A stretch of DNA of 64,000 nt from Cysteiniphilum marinum (GTDB lineage Bacteria > Pseudomonadota > Gammaproteobacteria > Francisellales > Francisellaceae), in assembly GCF_014857925.1 (NCBI RefSeq), contig NZ_JACYVZ010000005.1:62001-126000 (forward strand), written 5' to 3'. The notes below the pieces were generated by a model that saw nothing but the letters and a program-made list of their open reading frames with translations, was not told the DNA's origin and ran no database searches. This document shows positions 8,155-16,601 of the stretch, piece after piece. The position numbers and the translations under genes were made by a program. The first letter of the stretch is position 1; every line of letters begins with the position of its first letter.

Positions 8155-8520
8155 TCAATAATTGCAGATGTCTTCGCTTTTAATGGGGATTGGTATTATT
8201 GGTCTGAGTACATAAGGAGAGGGGGAAGTTATTGGATTAAAGTGAGATATAAAATCATCGATTATTAAGACTAATTTATTTTTAGCTTTTGTCTTATCTT
8301 TATAGTAAGGGTAGTCGTCGAGTGTTTCTTTAGATATTATAATCTCTATAATTTTTGAATATGTACTTGGCGACCCATCATGCTTCAGAGACCAATCAAT
8401 ATAGCATTTATAATCGCTGCCATGACCATTATATTGATGGCGATACTTAGCATCTTCAGGTAAACAAGCGTGATTTTTAATATAATCAATTAGCTCTTGT
8501 CCAATACTTTCTGAGTCCAT
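8155..8520 (-). CDS. Hypothetical protein of cargo cluster
   Basis: The 121-residue protein has no signal peptide or membrane segment. It is polar with many Tyr, Pro and Asp residues (YRHQYNGHGSDYKCYIDWSLKHDG). It starts 12 bp after the stop of the predicted nuclease gene, with AAAGGAACA as ribosome-binding site, so the two are very likely co-transcribed. I do not recognise the family. Confidence 0.6.
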   Translation of the reverse strand: MDSESIGQELIDYIKNHACLPEDAKYRHQYNGHGSDYKCYIDWSLKHDGSPSTYSKIIEIIISKETLDDYPYYKDKTKAKNKLVLIIDDFISHFNPITSPSPYVLRPIIPIPIKSEDICNY

Positions 8521-8532
8521 AGGTTGTTCCTT

Positions 8533-9408
8533 TTATCTAGTCGGTACTGTAAGTTTTTGCCCACTGTTATTATGAATCTTAATATTTGTGTTCAAAAATT
8601 TAATTAAGCTTTCAATTTTATGCTTATTAACTATGAGTACTTGCATAATTGGTGAAGTGTGTTGAAGCTCAGAGTTTGTAATAATTTTTATATTTTGACT
8701 CCTATTTACTACTCTATGGATAGCCCAATCATACTGTTTAATCACTGGATTGATATCGCTTCCACTGTTAGTCTCATAGTCAATAACCCATATATCTGCA
8801 TTAGTTGCGATTATAGGGATTACTATTGAAGGGTATGGTTTATTATCACCTTCAATCAATGGGGTCGGTGAGAAGTTTTCCATGGTTTGGCATATCTGTT
8901 GCTGTGCTTTATAAAAATTATTTCTGGAGTCTGCTGAATCAAAGCATTTATTTGAGTTCATTTGATGAAAGTTGCCATTAATTGTATATGGTGCTGACTG
9001 ACCATCTTTAATATTAAAATTAATAACTCTATAGTTGATATCTCTGCCTGAAGCTAGCTTATGTTTTTTAGTAACTAGCTGACAGACAACATCACTGGAA
9101 TAGCTCTTAGTAGTGTCATTGTCTTTATCACAAATACTTTTAGGTGCTTTGACAAGGATTAAATTTGTTCCTTCTTGAGCTCCTTTGCATTCAATCATAT
9201 AATTTTTCTCAAAAAACGCAGCAATGATATCAACTTCAATGTTATCCCTGCCAATGAGTTCCCCCATTCTAATTTCTGATCGTTCTTGCTTATTGATTAA
9301 TTTATCAATTGATTGGCACACTTCGAATTCAAGTAGATAGCCATTCTTGACGGCAATATCTTGAATGATTTTAATAGAGTTATGAGTATTATCGCTATTG
9401 TTTGACAT
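8533..9408 (-). CDS. Predicted PD-(D/E)XK-fold nuclease (cargo)
   Basis: The 291-residue protein carries a restriction-endonuclease-like core. An upstream Glu (EFEVCQSI) is followed by NIEVDIIAAFFEKNYMIECKG at about residues 54-75, matching the D-(x)n-ExK active site, where the acidic Asp and the E-C-K triad bind metal. The rest has no recognised domain. It heads a minus-strand cluster with two unknown genes inside a mobile element, a common setting for anti-phage nucleases. Assignment rests on the motif alone. Confidence 0.55.
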   Translation of the reverse strand: MSNNSDNTHNSIKIIQDIAVKNGYLLEFEVCQSIDKLINKQERSEIRMGELIGRDNIEVDIIAAFFEKNYMIECKGAQEGTNLILVKAPKSICDKDNDTTKSYSSDVVCQLVTKKHKLASGRDINYRVINFNIKDGQSAPYTINGNFHQMNSNKCFDSADSRNNFYKAQQQICQTMENFSPTPLIEGDNKPYPSIVIPIIATNADIWVIDYETNSGSDINPVIKQYDWAIHRVVNRSQNIKIITNSELQHTSPIMQVLIVNKHKIESLIKFLNTNIKIHNNSGQKLTVPTR

Positions 9409-9589
9409 GTCCTATCCTTGTGTATGAGCCGTAAATATTAACTAACTTTTCAGTTCAGATATGAGTATAGTAAAATTATTAATCAGTGCCAGTGTGGGTT
9501 TGAGTGCAAATAGCATGGTATTATTACACTGCTAATTGACATATTTAAAGCCATTTGCCATTTTGACTATTTGTTAAAAAGCTCAAACT

Positions 9590-10339
9590 TTAAGGGTCTC
9601 TATTGCAAGGAAAATAGTTCTTAATATTTTTAACGGTATAGGTTATGGATGCGTCTTTATTTATTGAGATTCCTTTAATAAATATTTCTTTCAATGAAAA
9701 ACCCTGCATGAACTGTTGTTTAGTAATATATATGTCATGTATTACATCTTTTTCAGAGGTTTTCCCTATGAGTGGTATGATTTGGATATGCAGATTATTA
9801 TTTTTCAAACCTGAATAGCGGACTCTCCATTGCTGTACAGTAATTGTATTTTCTATTATCGAGAAAAAATGATCACTTGAATTACTAGGTTTTTCCCATC
9901 GCCATCCTTTTTTACTACCTTTAACAGCTACAAATGGCTCTTTTGTCATAAATTTGCCTTCTGTATTAGCAATAACTCCAATAATCCCAGCATAAAAGCT
10001 AGGGCTTGTGAACACTAAAGATTTTATATCACCATCATCGTATATGTAGGTGTCACTCCAATCTGATGGATTAGGAGAGCCAAAACCATTTCTTAAGTTT
10101 TGAGTATTTATTTTTCTTTGTTGCATAATTATATATCTAGAAGAGACAAACATACTATCACCTATATTGGAGACTAAAATATCCTTAGTTGGCGGAGGGG
10201 AAAAAGATACACCTTCTTTTAAACATTTAATATTCTCAGTAAGTGCTTTAGGGTTTGGGTTTTTGTATGTGTATTTATCAGTAAAAATAGCACATGAGCA
10301 AAGAATAAAGGGTAAAATGCAAATCAATATGCTTTTCAT
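9590..10339 (-). CDS. Predicted lipoprotein (cargo)
   Basis: The protein has 249 residues from ATG 10339. A GGAG sits 8 bp upstream on the minus strand, which favours this start over one 24 bp further out. MKSILICILPFILCSCAIF is a lipoprotein signal peptide with lipobox LCSC. The mature part is beta-rich and has no domain I recognise. It stands alone, 180 bp from the nuclease cluster and 115 bp from higA. Confidence 0.65.
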   Translation of the reverse strand: MKSILICILPFILCSCAIFTDKYTYKNPNPKALTENIKCLKEGVSFSPPPTKDILVSNIGDSMFVSSRYIIMQQRKINTQNLRNGFGSPNPSDWSDTYIYDDGDIKSLVFTSPSFYAGIIGVIANTEGKFMTKEPFVAVKGSKKGWRWEKPSNSSDHFFSIIENTITVQQWRVRYSGLKNNNLHIQIIPLIGKTSEKDVIHDIYITKQQFMQGFSLKEIFIKGISINKDASITYTVKNIKNYFPCNRDP

Positions 10340-10456
10340 TATGTATACTCCAATACATATCACGTTGTTATGCGAAATTTTAGACTACATTATTTAGTTG
10401 TGCCAGTAGTTGAAATTCTTTGTATTTCAGTTAACAAAGAATTTAGACCATTAAAC

Positions 10457-10900
10457 CTAGTGAACTGAATCACTCTTATTCATATTATCCCAAGAGATAA
10501 AAGCATCAGCACTTAAATTAAAGCGCTTACTTAGTTTGGCTATTTGCTCTAAGGTTAGCTGGCGATGTCCATTTAAAAATTTAGAAACATTTCCTTGATT
10601 GCCAAAGATGTCTACAAGGTCTTTTTGCTTAAGGTTATACTCTGCCATAAGAAATTGAACCAATCTGTTGGGCGTGGTTAGCTCCGAAAGCTCGGGCAAA
10701 TACATGTTTTCATAATCAGCAATGTGCCGTTCTATTATCTCCAAAATCGGTAAATATTCGTGCTGAGTGTTATCACCTATAAAGTCAGCCAGCTCTAGGG
10801 ATAAATTTATTAGCTGATTTAGTTCGATATTATTTGTTGGTGGCTTAAACCATGGCGCAACCACACTCAGTGCTTGCTGTGTTTTTTTTGTTTCTAACAT
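10457..10900 (-). CDS. higA: HigA-type antitoxin (XRE HTH)
   Basis: The 147-residue protein has a C-terminal XRE helix-turn-helix (about residues 85-140: LMAEYNLKQKDLVDIFGNQGNVSKFLNGHRQLT, split across two helices, then IAKLSKRFNLSADAFI). The N-terminal helical part would wrap the toxin. This is the long HigA form that follows HigB-type toxins. It begins 2 bp after the toxin gene, in the toxin-first order usual for HigBA. It should neutralise the toxin and repress the operon. Confidence 0.88.
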   Translation of the reverse strand: MLETKKTQQALSVVAPWFKPPTNNIELNQLINLSLELADFIGDNTQHEYLPILEIIERHIADYENMYLPELSELTTPNRLVQFLMAEYNLKQKDLVDIFGNQGNVSKFLNGHRQLTLEQIAKLSKRFNLSADAFISWDNMNKSDSVH

Positions 10901-10902
10901 CG

Positions 10903-11214
10903 TTATATGCCTCCATTTAATAACTTCATTTGATTTGCACGCTTACTATATTCTGCATGAGTCCAAATTGCTCTGGTGTATACTTTTTGCCTGTTGTAGT
11001 GAATGGTAGTAATTAATCTATAGGCATTACCACCAATATTAAAAACTGTATACCTCCCCACTGAGTCAACGCTATTAGCAAATGACTCTCTTAGCTCATG
11101 CAGACTTTTTGCAGTAGATAATTTTATCTTGCACGCCCATTCAAGCAGAGGTTCTGTTGCTTGAGTATTGTGCTCACAGTATGCGATGAGCATTGCTCTA
11201 CTGATTAGGTGCAT
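10903..11214 (-). CDS. higB: HigB-type mRNA interferase toxin
   Basis: The 103-residue protein matches the HigB toxin family of the RelE superfamily. It has MHLISRAML at the start, then EPLLEWACKIK, the core VFNIGGNAYRLITTIHYNRQKVYTRAIWTHAEYSK (split over two strands) and a short tail. These toxins cleave mRNA at the ribosome. It lies at the right end of the element, close to the candidate attR, where an addiction module would guard against loss. Confidence 0.88.
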   Translation of the reverse strand: MHLISRAMLIAYCEHNTQATEPLLEWACKIKLSTAKSLHELRESFANSVDSVGRYTVFNIGGNAYRLITTIHYNRQKVYTRAIWTHAEYSKRANQMKLLNGGI

Positions 11215-11406
11215 GTTTTAAATACTGGTTGGTAGGTTCTTACATAAGAATATGTCATTATGACATATAAATCAATCATATTATTTTAAAGGTACTTTTA
11301 AGCAGTTCAATGCTGGCAGGTTTGACATGCGCAAAAAGCATTTTCTCATTGCCTGTAAAAATTGATTTCGTTTCGTTCTGTATACCTATGTAAATGGGGA
11401 AAGTAT

Positions 11407-11557
11407 TCAAAAAGCGAAATACCTACCGAGGAAAGCATAATTTAAGCAATTAAAGCAAGGTACAGATTTGTACCTTGGTCAATATGAATCCAATAATAGA
11501 AAATATGATGAATATAACCTATCAAAAAGCGAAATACCTATCGAGGAAAGCATAATT
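11407..11557. repeat. 36-bp direct repeat pair flanking a perfect hairpin
   Basis: Copies at 11407-11442 and 11522-11557 begin TCAAAAAGCGAAATACC and are identical except for C/T at 11426/11541. Between them lies a perfect 9-bp hairpin, CAAGGTACA-GATT-TGTACCTTG (11456-11477). The 79-bp spacer and lack of further copies argue against CRISPR. The unit is between higB and the candidate attR. Confidence 0.75.
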
Positions 11558-11825
11558 AAATATGCGCTAAAAAAGGCGTGATTCAAGTTCCGCCATTGGA
11601 GTAGGTTAAAAACCAGTCAGGTAAGACGGTAAAACGCTTAACTTTGGTAGGCTCAATTTTGAGCTCACCTAATGTTGGTTTTAGTTGTGAGACTTACTTA
11701 ACTTGAGGTGGTCAATGAAATTTCATGCAAGGGGGCATATTGCGATAAGTGTCCCCTGTAATGTACCCATGCGGAATGATTTAATTTTTAAATACTTTAA
11801 CTTCAATGGTTGCAAGGTTTTCTTA
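11558..11825. other. Non-coding right end of the element
   Basis: No convincing gene was found. A 44-codon ATG frame from 11715 runs through the candidate attR, but it has no family resemblance or good ribosome-binding site. A short palindrome GCTCAA-TT-TTGAGC lies near 11667. Together with 11215-11557 this makes the right end of the element gene-free. Confidence 0.4.
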
Positions 11826-11844
11826 GAGTCTCCCCGTCGCACCA
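11826..11844 (+). other. Candidate attR (tRNA 3'-end-like remnant)
   Basis: GAGTCTCCCCGTCGCACCA resembles a tRNA 3' end: T-loop end, T-stem, acceptor strand and CCA. No tRNA body precedes it. P4-like integrases insert in tRNA 3' ends and leave such a remnant at the distal junction. The orientation fits, since the integrase points inward from a presumed intact tRNA left of the window. The T-arm to acceptor count is one base short of a standard tRNA, so this is tentative. Confidence 0.4.
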
Positions 11845-12179
11845 AATAATCATATTATAACGCCTCAAATTATCTCATTATCATCTTTAATGCCTTGCTT
11901 TATAAGGCTTTACGTGTTCATAACGTTTTATGGTATCTCGTAAGGACTTGCGTTCAAGTGTTTACTTATAGTGTCTCTGATTTAGCCGTCACTTAGTGAG
12001 TATATCTAATCAATCAGTGCTATTGACTGATAAATAGATCTTAATCAGCAAAAATTTATGATCAGATTGTGGTGGATGGTCTTAAATACCATGAGATTTT
12101 GATGTCTTTAATGGCAAAATCCCATAGTTTAATGAACAATCTGCTGAGCAGTTACTTATTTTACAGTATTTAGTGTTGA
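11845..12179. other. Intergenic region between element end and purD
   Basis: No gene was found in these 335 bp. A stem GATTTTG/CAAAATC (12095-12101 with 12115-12121) could be a weak purD terminator on the minus strand, and ATCAGT/ACTGAT forms another small dyad near 12020. Otherwise nothing is recognisable. Confidence 0.4.
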
Positions 12180-13457
12180 TCATTTGGCGAATGCTTTTTT
12201 ACCGATATCTTTGCGGTGATATTCATTCTGCCAAGTAATGCTATCTACTAATTTATAGGCATGATTATAAGCTTCTTCGATATTGCGACCTAACGCAGTA
12301 GCGCAAAGTACGCGACCACCGTTGGTGACAATACTTGCCTCATCACGTTTGGTCCCAGCGTGAAAGACTTTGCTATTGGTGTCATGAATTTGATCAAGTC
12401 CAATAATGATGTCACCTGTATTATAGTGATTAGGGTAGCCATCAGCTGCCATGACCACGCCTAGGGCTGTGCCTGGATTCCAGTGGGCTTCATATTCGTC
12501 AAGCTCTTCATTTAATGCGGCAAATGCAAGTTCAACTAAATCAGACTCTAAGCGCATCATAATAGGTTGTGTTTCAGGGTCGCCAAAGCGGCAATTAAAC
12601 TCCAGTGTTTTAATTTCGCCATTTGGCATAATCATGAGTCCGGCATACAAGAAGCCCTTGTAGGCTTCTCCTTCATTCTTCATGCCATCAAGGACAGGCT
12701 GAATAATTTGTTGCATGACTTGTTGGTGAATTTTATCAGTGACGATAGGCGCTGGCGAGTAAGCACCCATACCACCAGTATTCGGACCTTTATCACCATC
12801 ATCACGTGCTTTATGATCTTGTGAACTTGCCATAGCTAATGCATGTGTGCCATCACACAACACAATAAAGCTTGCCTCCTCACCATTTAGGAACTCTTCG
12901 ATAACAATCTCGCAACCGGCATCGCCAAAGCGATTTCCTTCAAGCATGTCTTCGATCGTGCTTTCGGCTTCATCCATGCTTTGGGCAATAACAACTCCCT
13001 TGCCTGCAGCTAAGCCACTAGCTTTGATAACAACAGGTAAACTCATTTCTTTAAGATACATCTTGGCTTTGTCAACTTCGGTGAAGTTTTGATAGCGCGC
13101 TGTTGGGATGTTGTACTTGGTCATAAAATCCTTGCTAAAGGCTTTAGAGGATTCCAGTTGTGCACATTGCTTTTTGGGGCCTAAGCAATTTAAACCATGC
13201 GCTTCAAATTCATCGACAATGCCAAGGCTAAGAGGTAATTCAGGACCGACAATAGTTAGTTCAATTTCATTATCTTTGGCAAAGTTTACTAAATGTGGAA
13301 TATCAGTCACCGCAATGTCAATATTGCTAACCTTGGCTTCATATTCAGTGCCAGCATTACCAGGGGCGACGTAGATATGTGTGGCATGCTCAGATTGAGC
13401 AAGTCTCCACGCTAGCGCGTGTTCACGACCACCATTACCAATAACTAATATTTTCAT
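12180..13457 (-). CDS. purD: Phosphoribosylamine--glycine ligase (GARS)
   Basis: PurD joins phosphoribosylamine and glycine using ATP in step two of purine synthesis. The 425-residue protein is the normal family length. It begins MKILVIGNGGREHALAW, the N-domain nucleotide-binding signature. The ATP-grasp core follows (VVIKASGLAAGKGVV, EEFLNGEEASF), then the family motif HKARDDGDKGPNTGGMGAYSPAP split by its loop. ATG 13457 is chosen because the family starts there and AAGGAATCC precedes it. It is transcribed away from murG. Confidence 0.96.
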   Translation of the reverse strand: MKILVIGNGGREHALAWRLAQSEHATHIYVAPGNAGTEYEAKVSNIDIAVTDIPHLVNFAKDNEIELTIVGPELPLSLGIVDEFEAHGLNCLGPKKQCAQLESSKAFSKDFMTKYNIPTARYQNFTEVDKAKMYLKEMSLPVVIKASGLAAGKGVVIAQSMDEAESTIEDMLEGNRFGDAGCEIVIEEFLNGEEASFIVLCDGTHALAMASSQDHKARDDGDKGPNTGGMGAYSPAPIVTDKIHQQVMQQIIQPVLDGMKNEGEAYKGFLYAGLMIMPNGEIKTLEFNCRFGDPETQPIMMRLESDLVELAFAALNEELDEYEAHWNPGTALGVVMAADGYPNHYNTGDIIIGLDQIHDTNSKVFHAGTKRDEASIVTNGGRVLCATALGRNIEEAYNHAYKLVDSITWQNEYHRKDIGKKAFAK

Positions 13458-13574
13458 GCAGGATTCCTTCGGCATTTCACTTACAGACTTTAAGTGCTTG
13501 TTAGTATACCTGCCATAAACCATATTACAATGCTTCTTGTCTTACCTTTTGACTGTAAAGTAGCGCATAATCAT

Positions 13575-13602
13575 TTGCTGCAATTAAGATGTGCTGTACA
13601 AT
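13575..13602 (+). promoter_or_regulatory. Predicted sigma-70 promoter of murG
   Basis: TTGCTG (13575-13580) and TACAAT (13597-13602) are separated by 16 bp, about 40 bp before the murG start. It lies in the divergent purD-murG gap. Confidence 0.5.
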
Positions 13603-13640
13603 TGAGCAAAATTTGTGAGATGAAATAGATAAGGGATGAT

Positions 13641-14744
13641 GTGAAGCATAATCATAATTCAAAACATAGCGTACTTATCATGGCAGGAGGAACTGGTGGA
13701 CATATATTTCCAGCGTTAGCGGTAGCAGATGAGCTTAAGCGTCAAAATATCGAAGTCTCTTGGCTTGGTACTGAATATGGTCTAGAGACTAGACTGGTCG
13801 GTGAGCGTTATCCACTGTTTTATCTATCAGTTCGTGGTGTGCGTAAAAAAGGCATGTTAAAAAAACTGAGTTTACCCTTTAGCTTAAGTTATGCAGTTTT
13901 GCAGGCGATGCGTGTTATTCGCAAACAAAAAATTAAAGTGGTTATTGGTTTTGGCGGTTATGCCGCAGGACCTGGTGGTCTAGCAGCGCGCCTTATGCGT
14001 GTGCCTTTAATCATTCATGAGCAAAATGCGCGTCCAGGGATGACCAATAAGACACTCGCTAAATTTGCGCGTAAAGTTTTGTGCGCTTTTCCAACCAGTG
14101 CCTTTAAAACAAAGTCAAATATTGAGGTGATTGGTAATCCGATTCGTGATGAAATTAAGGTGTTGCATGAGCAAAAGCATGATTTTTATAAGCATGTATT
14201 AAATGTTTTGGTATTAGGGGGGAGTCAAGGGGCTAAGATATTAAATGATGCAATGCCAGAATTTGTGCGTGACTTACCAAAGGATGCTTGCGTTAATCTA
14301 TGGCATCAAACAGGTGAGAAAACCTATGAAGAGACCAAGGAGGTCTATAATTCGTTAGCTTTTGATTATAAATGTGAGCTTAAAGTTGAGCCTTTTATTA
14401 GTGATATGGCTGCAGCTTATCAGTGGGCAGATATTGTTGTTTGTCGTGCGGGCGCTCTAACTGTTTCCGAGGTGGCTTGTGCCGGTGTGCCTGCTTTCTT
14501 TATACCTTTTGCTCAAGCGGTAGATGATCATCAGTATCATAATGCGCAATTTCTAGTTCAGGCGGAGGCAGCAATTTGTATCCGTGAGCAGAATTTTAAT
14601 GCACAAAAGTTAATGGCTTTTGTGCGTGCAATGGACATGAACCGTGCCGAGCTTGAGAAAATGTCAAATCATGCAAAGGGGGTTGCAAAGTTAGATGCGG
14701 TTGAAAAAGTTGTAACAGAGGTGAAAAAATATCTTGCTGTTTGA
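13641..14744 (+). CDS. murG: UDP-GlcNAc:undecaprenyl-PP-MurNAc-pentapeptide GlcNAc transferase
   Basis: MurG makes lipid II from lipid I on the inner face of the cytoplasmic membrane. The 367-residue protein has both Rossmann halves. GGTGGHIFP (residues 16-24) and GFGGYAAGPGGLAA lie in the acceptor domain. LGGSQGAKILND and the donor-site region AGALTVSEVACAGVP...FAQAVDDHQYHNA lie in the C-domain. The start is GTG at 13641 with AAGGGA upstream. It stands outside a mur/fts cluster here, which is unusual for gammaproteobacteria. Confidence 0.96.
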   Translation: MKHNHNSKHSVLIMAGGTGGHIFPALAVADELKRQNIEVSWLGTEYGLETRLVGERYPLFYLSVRGVRKKGMLKKLSLPFSLSYAVLQAMRVIRKQKIKVVIGFGGYAAGPGGLAARLMRVPLIIHEQNARPGMTNKTLAKFARKVLCAFPTSAFKTKSNIEVIGNPIRDEIKVLHEQKHDFYKHVLNVLVLGGSQGAKILNDAMPEFVRDLPKDACVNLWHQTGEKTYEETKEVYNSLAFDYKCELKVEPFISDMAAAYQWADIVVCRAGALTVSEVACAGVPAFFIPFAQAVDDHQYHNAQFLVQAEAAICIREQNFNAQKLMAFVRAMDMNRAELEKMSNHAKGVAKLDAVEKVVTEVKKYLAV

Positions 14745-14822
14745 TTGGCGTTAGGTATTTAGAAAAAGTACGTGACTTCAATGAGTGGAAGTAAGTAAGC
14801 CAGTTTAAATCAAGAAATTAAT

Positions 14823-15323
14823 TTATGCGACAAGATGACTCAATTGAACTTGAGCTGTTAGCGATTCTTGCCGCATTAGATGCTTTTTTACATTGGGTAA
14901 AGCCTTTTTCATAATGATTGTATCGCTTAAGTTGTGATTAGACATATAATCACGTATTTGTAGTGGTAATTTAGTCTGAACTGTTTGCTCAAAACCACTG
15001 CACTCAAGATAGTTGGCACCAAACTGTGTAAATGCATATAACACATCACAATTAAACTTATCAGTAAGCGCTTCAATGTGAGCGAGTAATTTCGCTGCAA
15101 TTTTTTGATTACGATGTGCTTTGTGTGTTGTTAATGCTTTGACAATCATAGCATTGTGATAGATTTCAATGTGAGCAACGCCGGCCAGTTCGTTGCTCTT
15201 GGTAAAAAAGCCAAAAAAGAGCTGTCTTGGGCTAAAAAACCATTCAGCATTAAAAAAGTTTACATCAGCAAAAAGTTGTTGAACTTGTGATTGATGTGCT
15301 TTTGTTAGTGCTTGAATCGTCAT
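14823..15323 (-). CDS. GNAT-family N-acetyltransferase
   Basis: The 166-residue protein has the GNAT fold. ELAGVAHIEIYHNAMIVKALTTHKAHRNQKIAAKLLAHIEAL contains the acetyl-CoA loop (R/Q-x-x-x-A variant, residues about 76-83), then CDVLYAFTQFGANYLECSGFEQT. The substrate is unknown. AAGGAG precedes the ATG. It starts 10 bp after the trpR stop, so the two probably form an operon. Confidence 0.8.
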   Translation of the reverse strand: MTIQALTKAHQSQVQQLFADVNFFNAEWFFSPRQLFFGFFTKSNELAGVAHIEIYHNAMIVKALTTHKAHRNQKIAAKLLAHIEALTDKFNCDVLYAFTQFGANYLECSGFEQTVQTKLPLQIRDYMSNHNLSDTIIMKKALPNVKKHLMRQESLTAQVQLSHLVA

Positions 15324-15333
15324 AAAGCGCTCC

Positions 15334-15630
15334 TTAAGTATTAGCTTTTTTGCTTTGTGGTTGTATGAATTTTTGTTTTATTTCGTCAGGTAGCACTTTT
15401 AATGCGTTAGAACAACGCGTTACGGTGCTAATGCTGACCCCGAGATTCTTAGCAATTTCACGCTGAGGCTTTTCACCTAATATCATAAGCTCTGCTAAAG
15501 CATAGCGATTAGATATTTGATTTTTTTCCTCGAGTGTGAACAAAAAATCCAATAATTTTGTCATTTCAGTTTCATCATTTGTCTGTTGTAATAATTTAAC
15601 TAAGTTTTTCCAGTTGGATTCCATGATCAT
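15334..15630 (-). CDS. trpR: Trp repressor family protein
   Basis: The 98-residue protein matches the all-helical Trp repressor. FLFTLEEKNQISNRYALAELMILGEKPQREIAKNLGVSISTVTRCSNALK aligns with the E. coli LTPDERE...[28 protein letters not shown] region, including the HTH. With tryptophan bound it would repress Trp biosynthesis or uptake genes. A second ATG, 6 bp inside, is equally possible. It is divergent from pcm. Confidence 0.85.
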   Translation of the reverse strand: MIMESNWKNLVKLLQQTNDETEMTKLLDFLFTLEEKNQISNRYALAELMILGEKPQREIAKNLGVSISTVTRCSNALKVLPDEIKQKFIQPQSKKANT

Positions 15631-15894
15631 GCGACCAAATTTTTGTATTAGTGTAACGATACATGTGTGGTTGTGATCTGTCCAGATAAAATTAGTGAAA
15701 TTTAGAAATTAATCTAGTATCGCGGATTCGTATAATAAGCGCTAACAGTATTTGAATATCTTAACTAATGCATTTAGAATAACCAGCACTAAATTGTGGT
15801 ATAGTGCGCTTCACTTGAGAGTGAAAGTAACTAAGCTATTCATGATCAAATTGATTAAGACTTAGAAGAAAAAGAAAATAAAAAGGTTTTGTGC

Positions 15895-16572
15895 ATGAAT
15901 ATAGAGCTTGCAAAAGAGAATATGATCAAACAGCAGATACGTACCTTAGGTGTGCCGTATGGTGATTTGCTCAGTGTGATTATTGACACCCCGCGTGAGG
16001 TTTTTGTTCCTAGTAATTATAAAGAGGTAGCCTATTCAGAGGTTGAGATTCTGCTTAATCACCATCAATATGAATTGACACCACAAACAGTGACTAAAAT
16101 GCTACAATTGCTGCAACCTAAAAAGCATGAAAGAGTACTTGAGCTTGGCTGTGGTAGTGGTTATTTAACTGCACTTTTGGCAAAGCTTACCAAGTTGGTT
16201 GATGTGGTCGATCCACATGAAGATATGTTAAACCATGTCAAAAATGCATTAAAAACGATAGGCGTTTACAATGCTAAGTATCATGTGAACAAAGAAAATA
16301 ATGTAGATGGTTTAAACCAGTTGCTGCAAGAGCATAATGTGTTTGACTTAGTGATTGTTAAAGAGATGCAAAAGTCAGAGCCTACGGATTATCTAAAATA
16401 TCTCGCTGCCAATGGTAGAATGTTGTACTTTCTTGAAAAAGATAGCTATGCTAAGGCTGTTTTGGTACAAAAGAATGCAGATGGATCTTACCAGCAAATG
16501 TCAACCTTTGATGTTTATAAGTCAGTAGGGCAAATAAGGCAAAAATTGCAGGATGAGACATTTCAATTTTAG
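15895..16572 (+). CDS. pcm: Protein-L-isoaspartate O-methyltransferase family protein
   Basis: The 225-residue SAM methyltransferase has MIKQQIRTLGV near the N-terminus, as Pcm proteins do. Motif I (VLELGCGSGYLTALLAKL, residues about 79-96) binds SAM. Family members repair isoaspartyl residues. The post-motif region is divergent, so this may be the non-repair branch found beside TolC in several gammaproteobacteria. ATG 15895 is chosen because AAGG lies 8 bp upstream; a TTG lies 6 bp earlier. The tolC gene follows by 29 bp. Confidence 0.82.
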   Translation: MNIELAKENMIKQQIRTLGVPYGDLLSVIIDTPREVFVPSNYKEVAYSEVEILLNHHQYELTPQTVTKMLQLLQPKKHERVLELGCGSGYLTALLAKLTKLVDVVDPHEDMLNHVKNALKTIGVYNAKYHVNKENNVDGLNQLLQEHNVFDLVIVKEMQKSEPTDYLKYLAANGRMLYFLEKDSYAKAVLVQKNADGSYQQMSTFDVYKSVGQIRQKLQDETFQF

Positions 16573-16601
16573 GTAATAATGATAAAAGGTTAGGTAAATA
16601 G

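Noticed and set aside
11407-11557. 36-bp repeats as a CRISPR array
   Set aside because: Only two copies, a 79-bp spacer that itself holds a perfect hairpin, and no cas genes.
11715-11849. 44-codon ORF at the island end
   Set aside because: No ribosome-binding site of note, no family resemblance, and it runs through the candidate att sequence.
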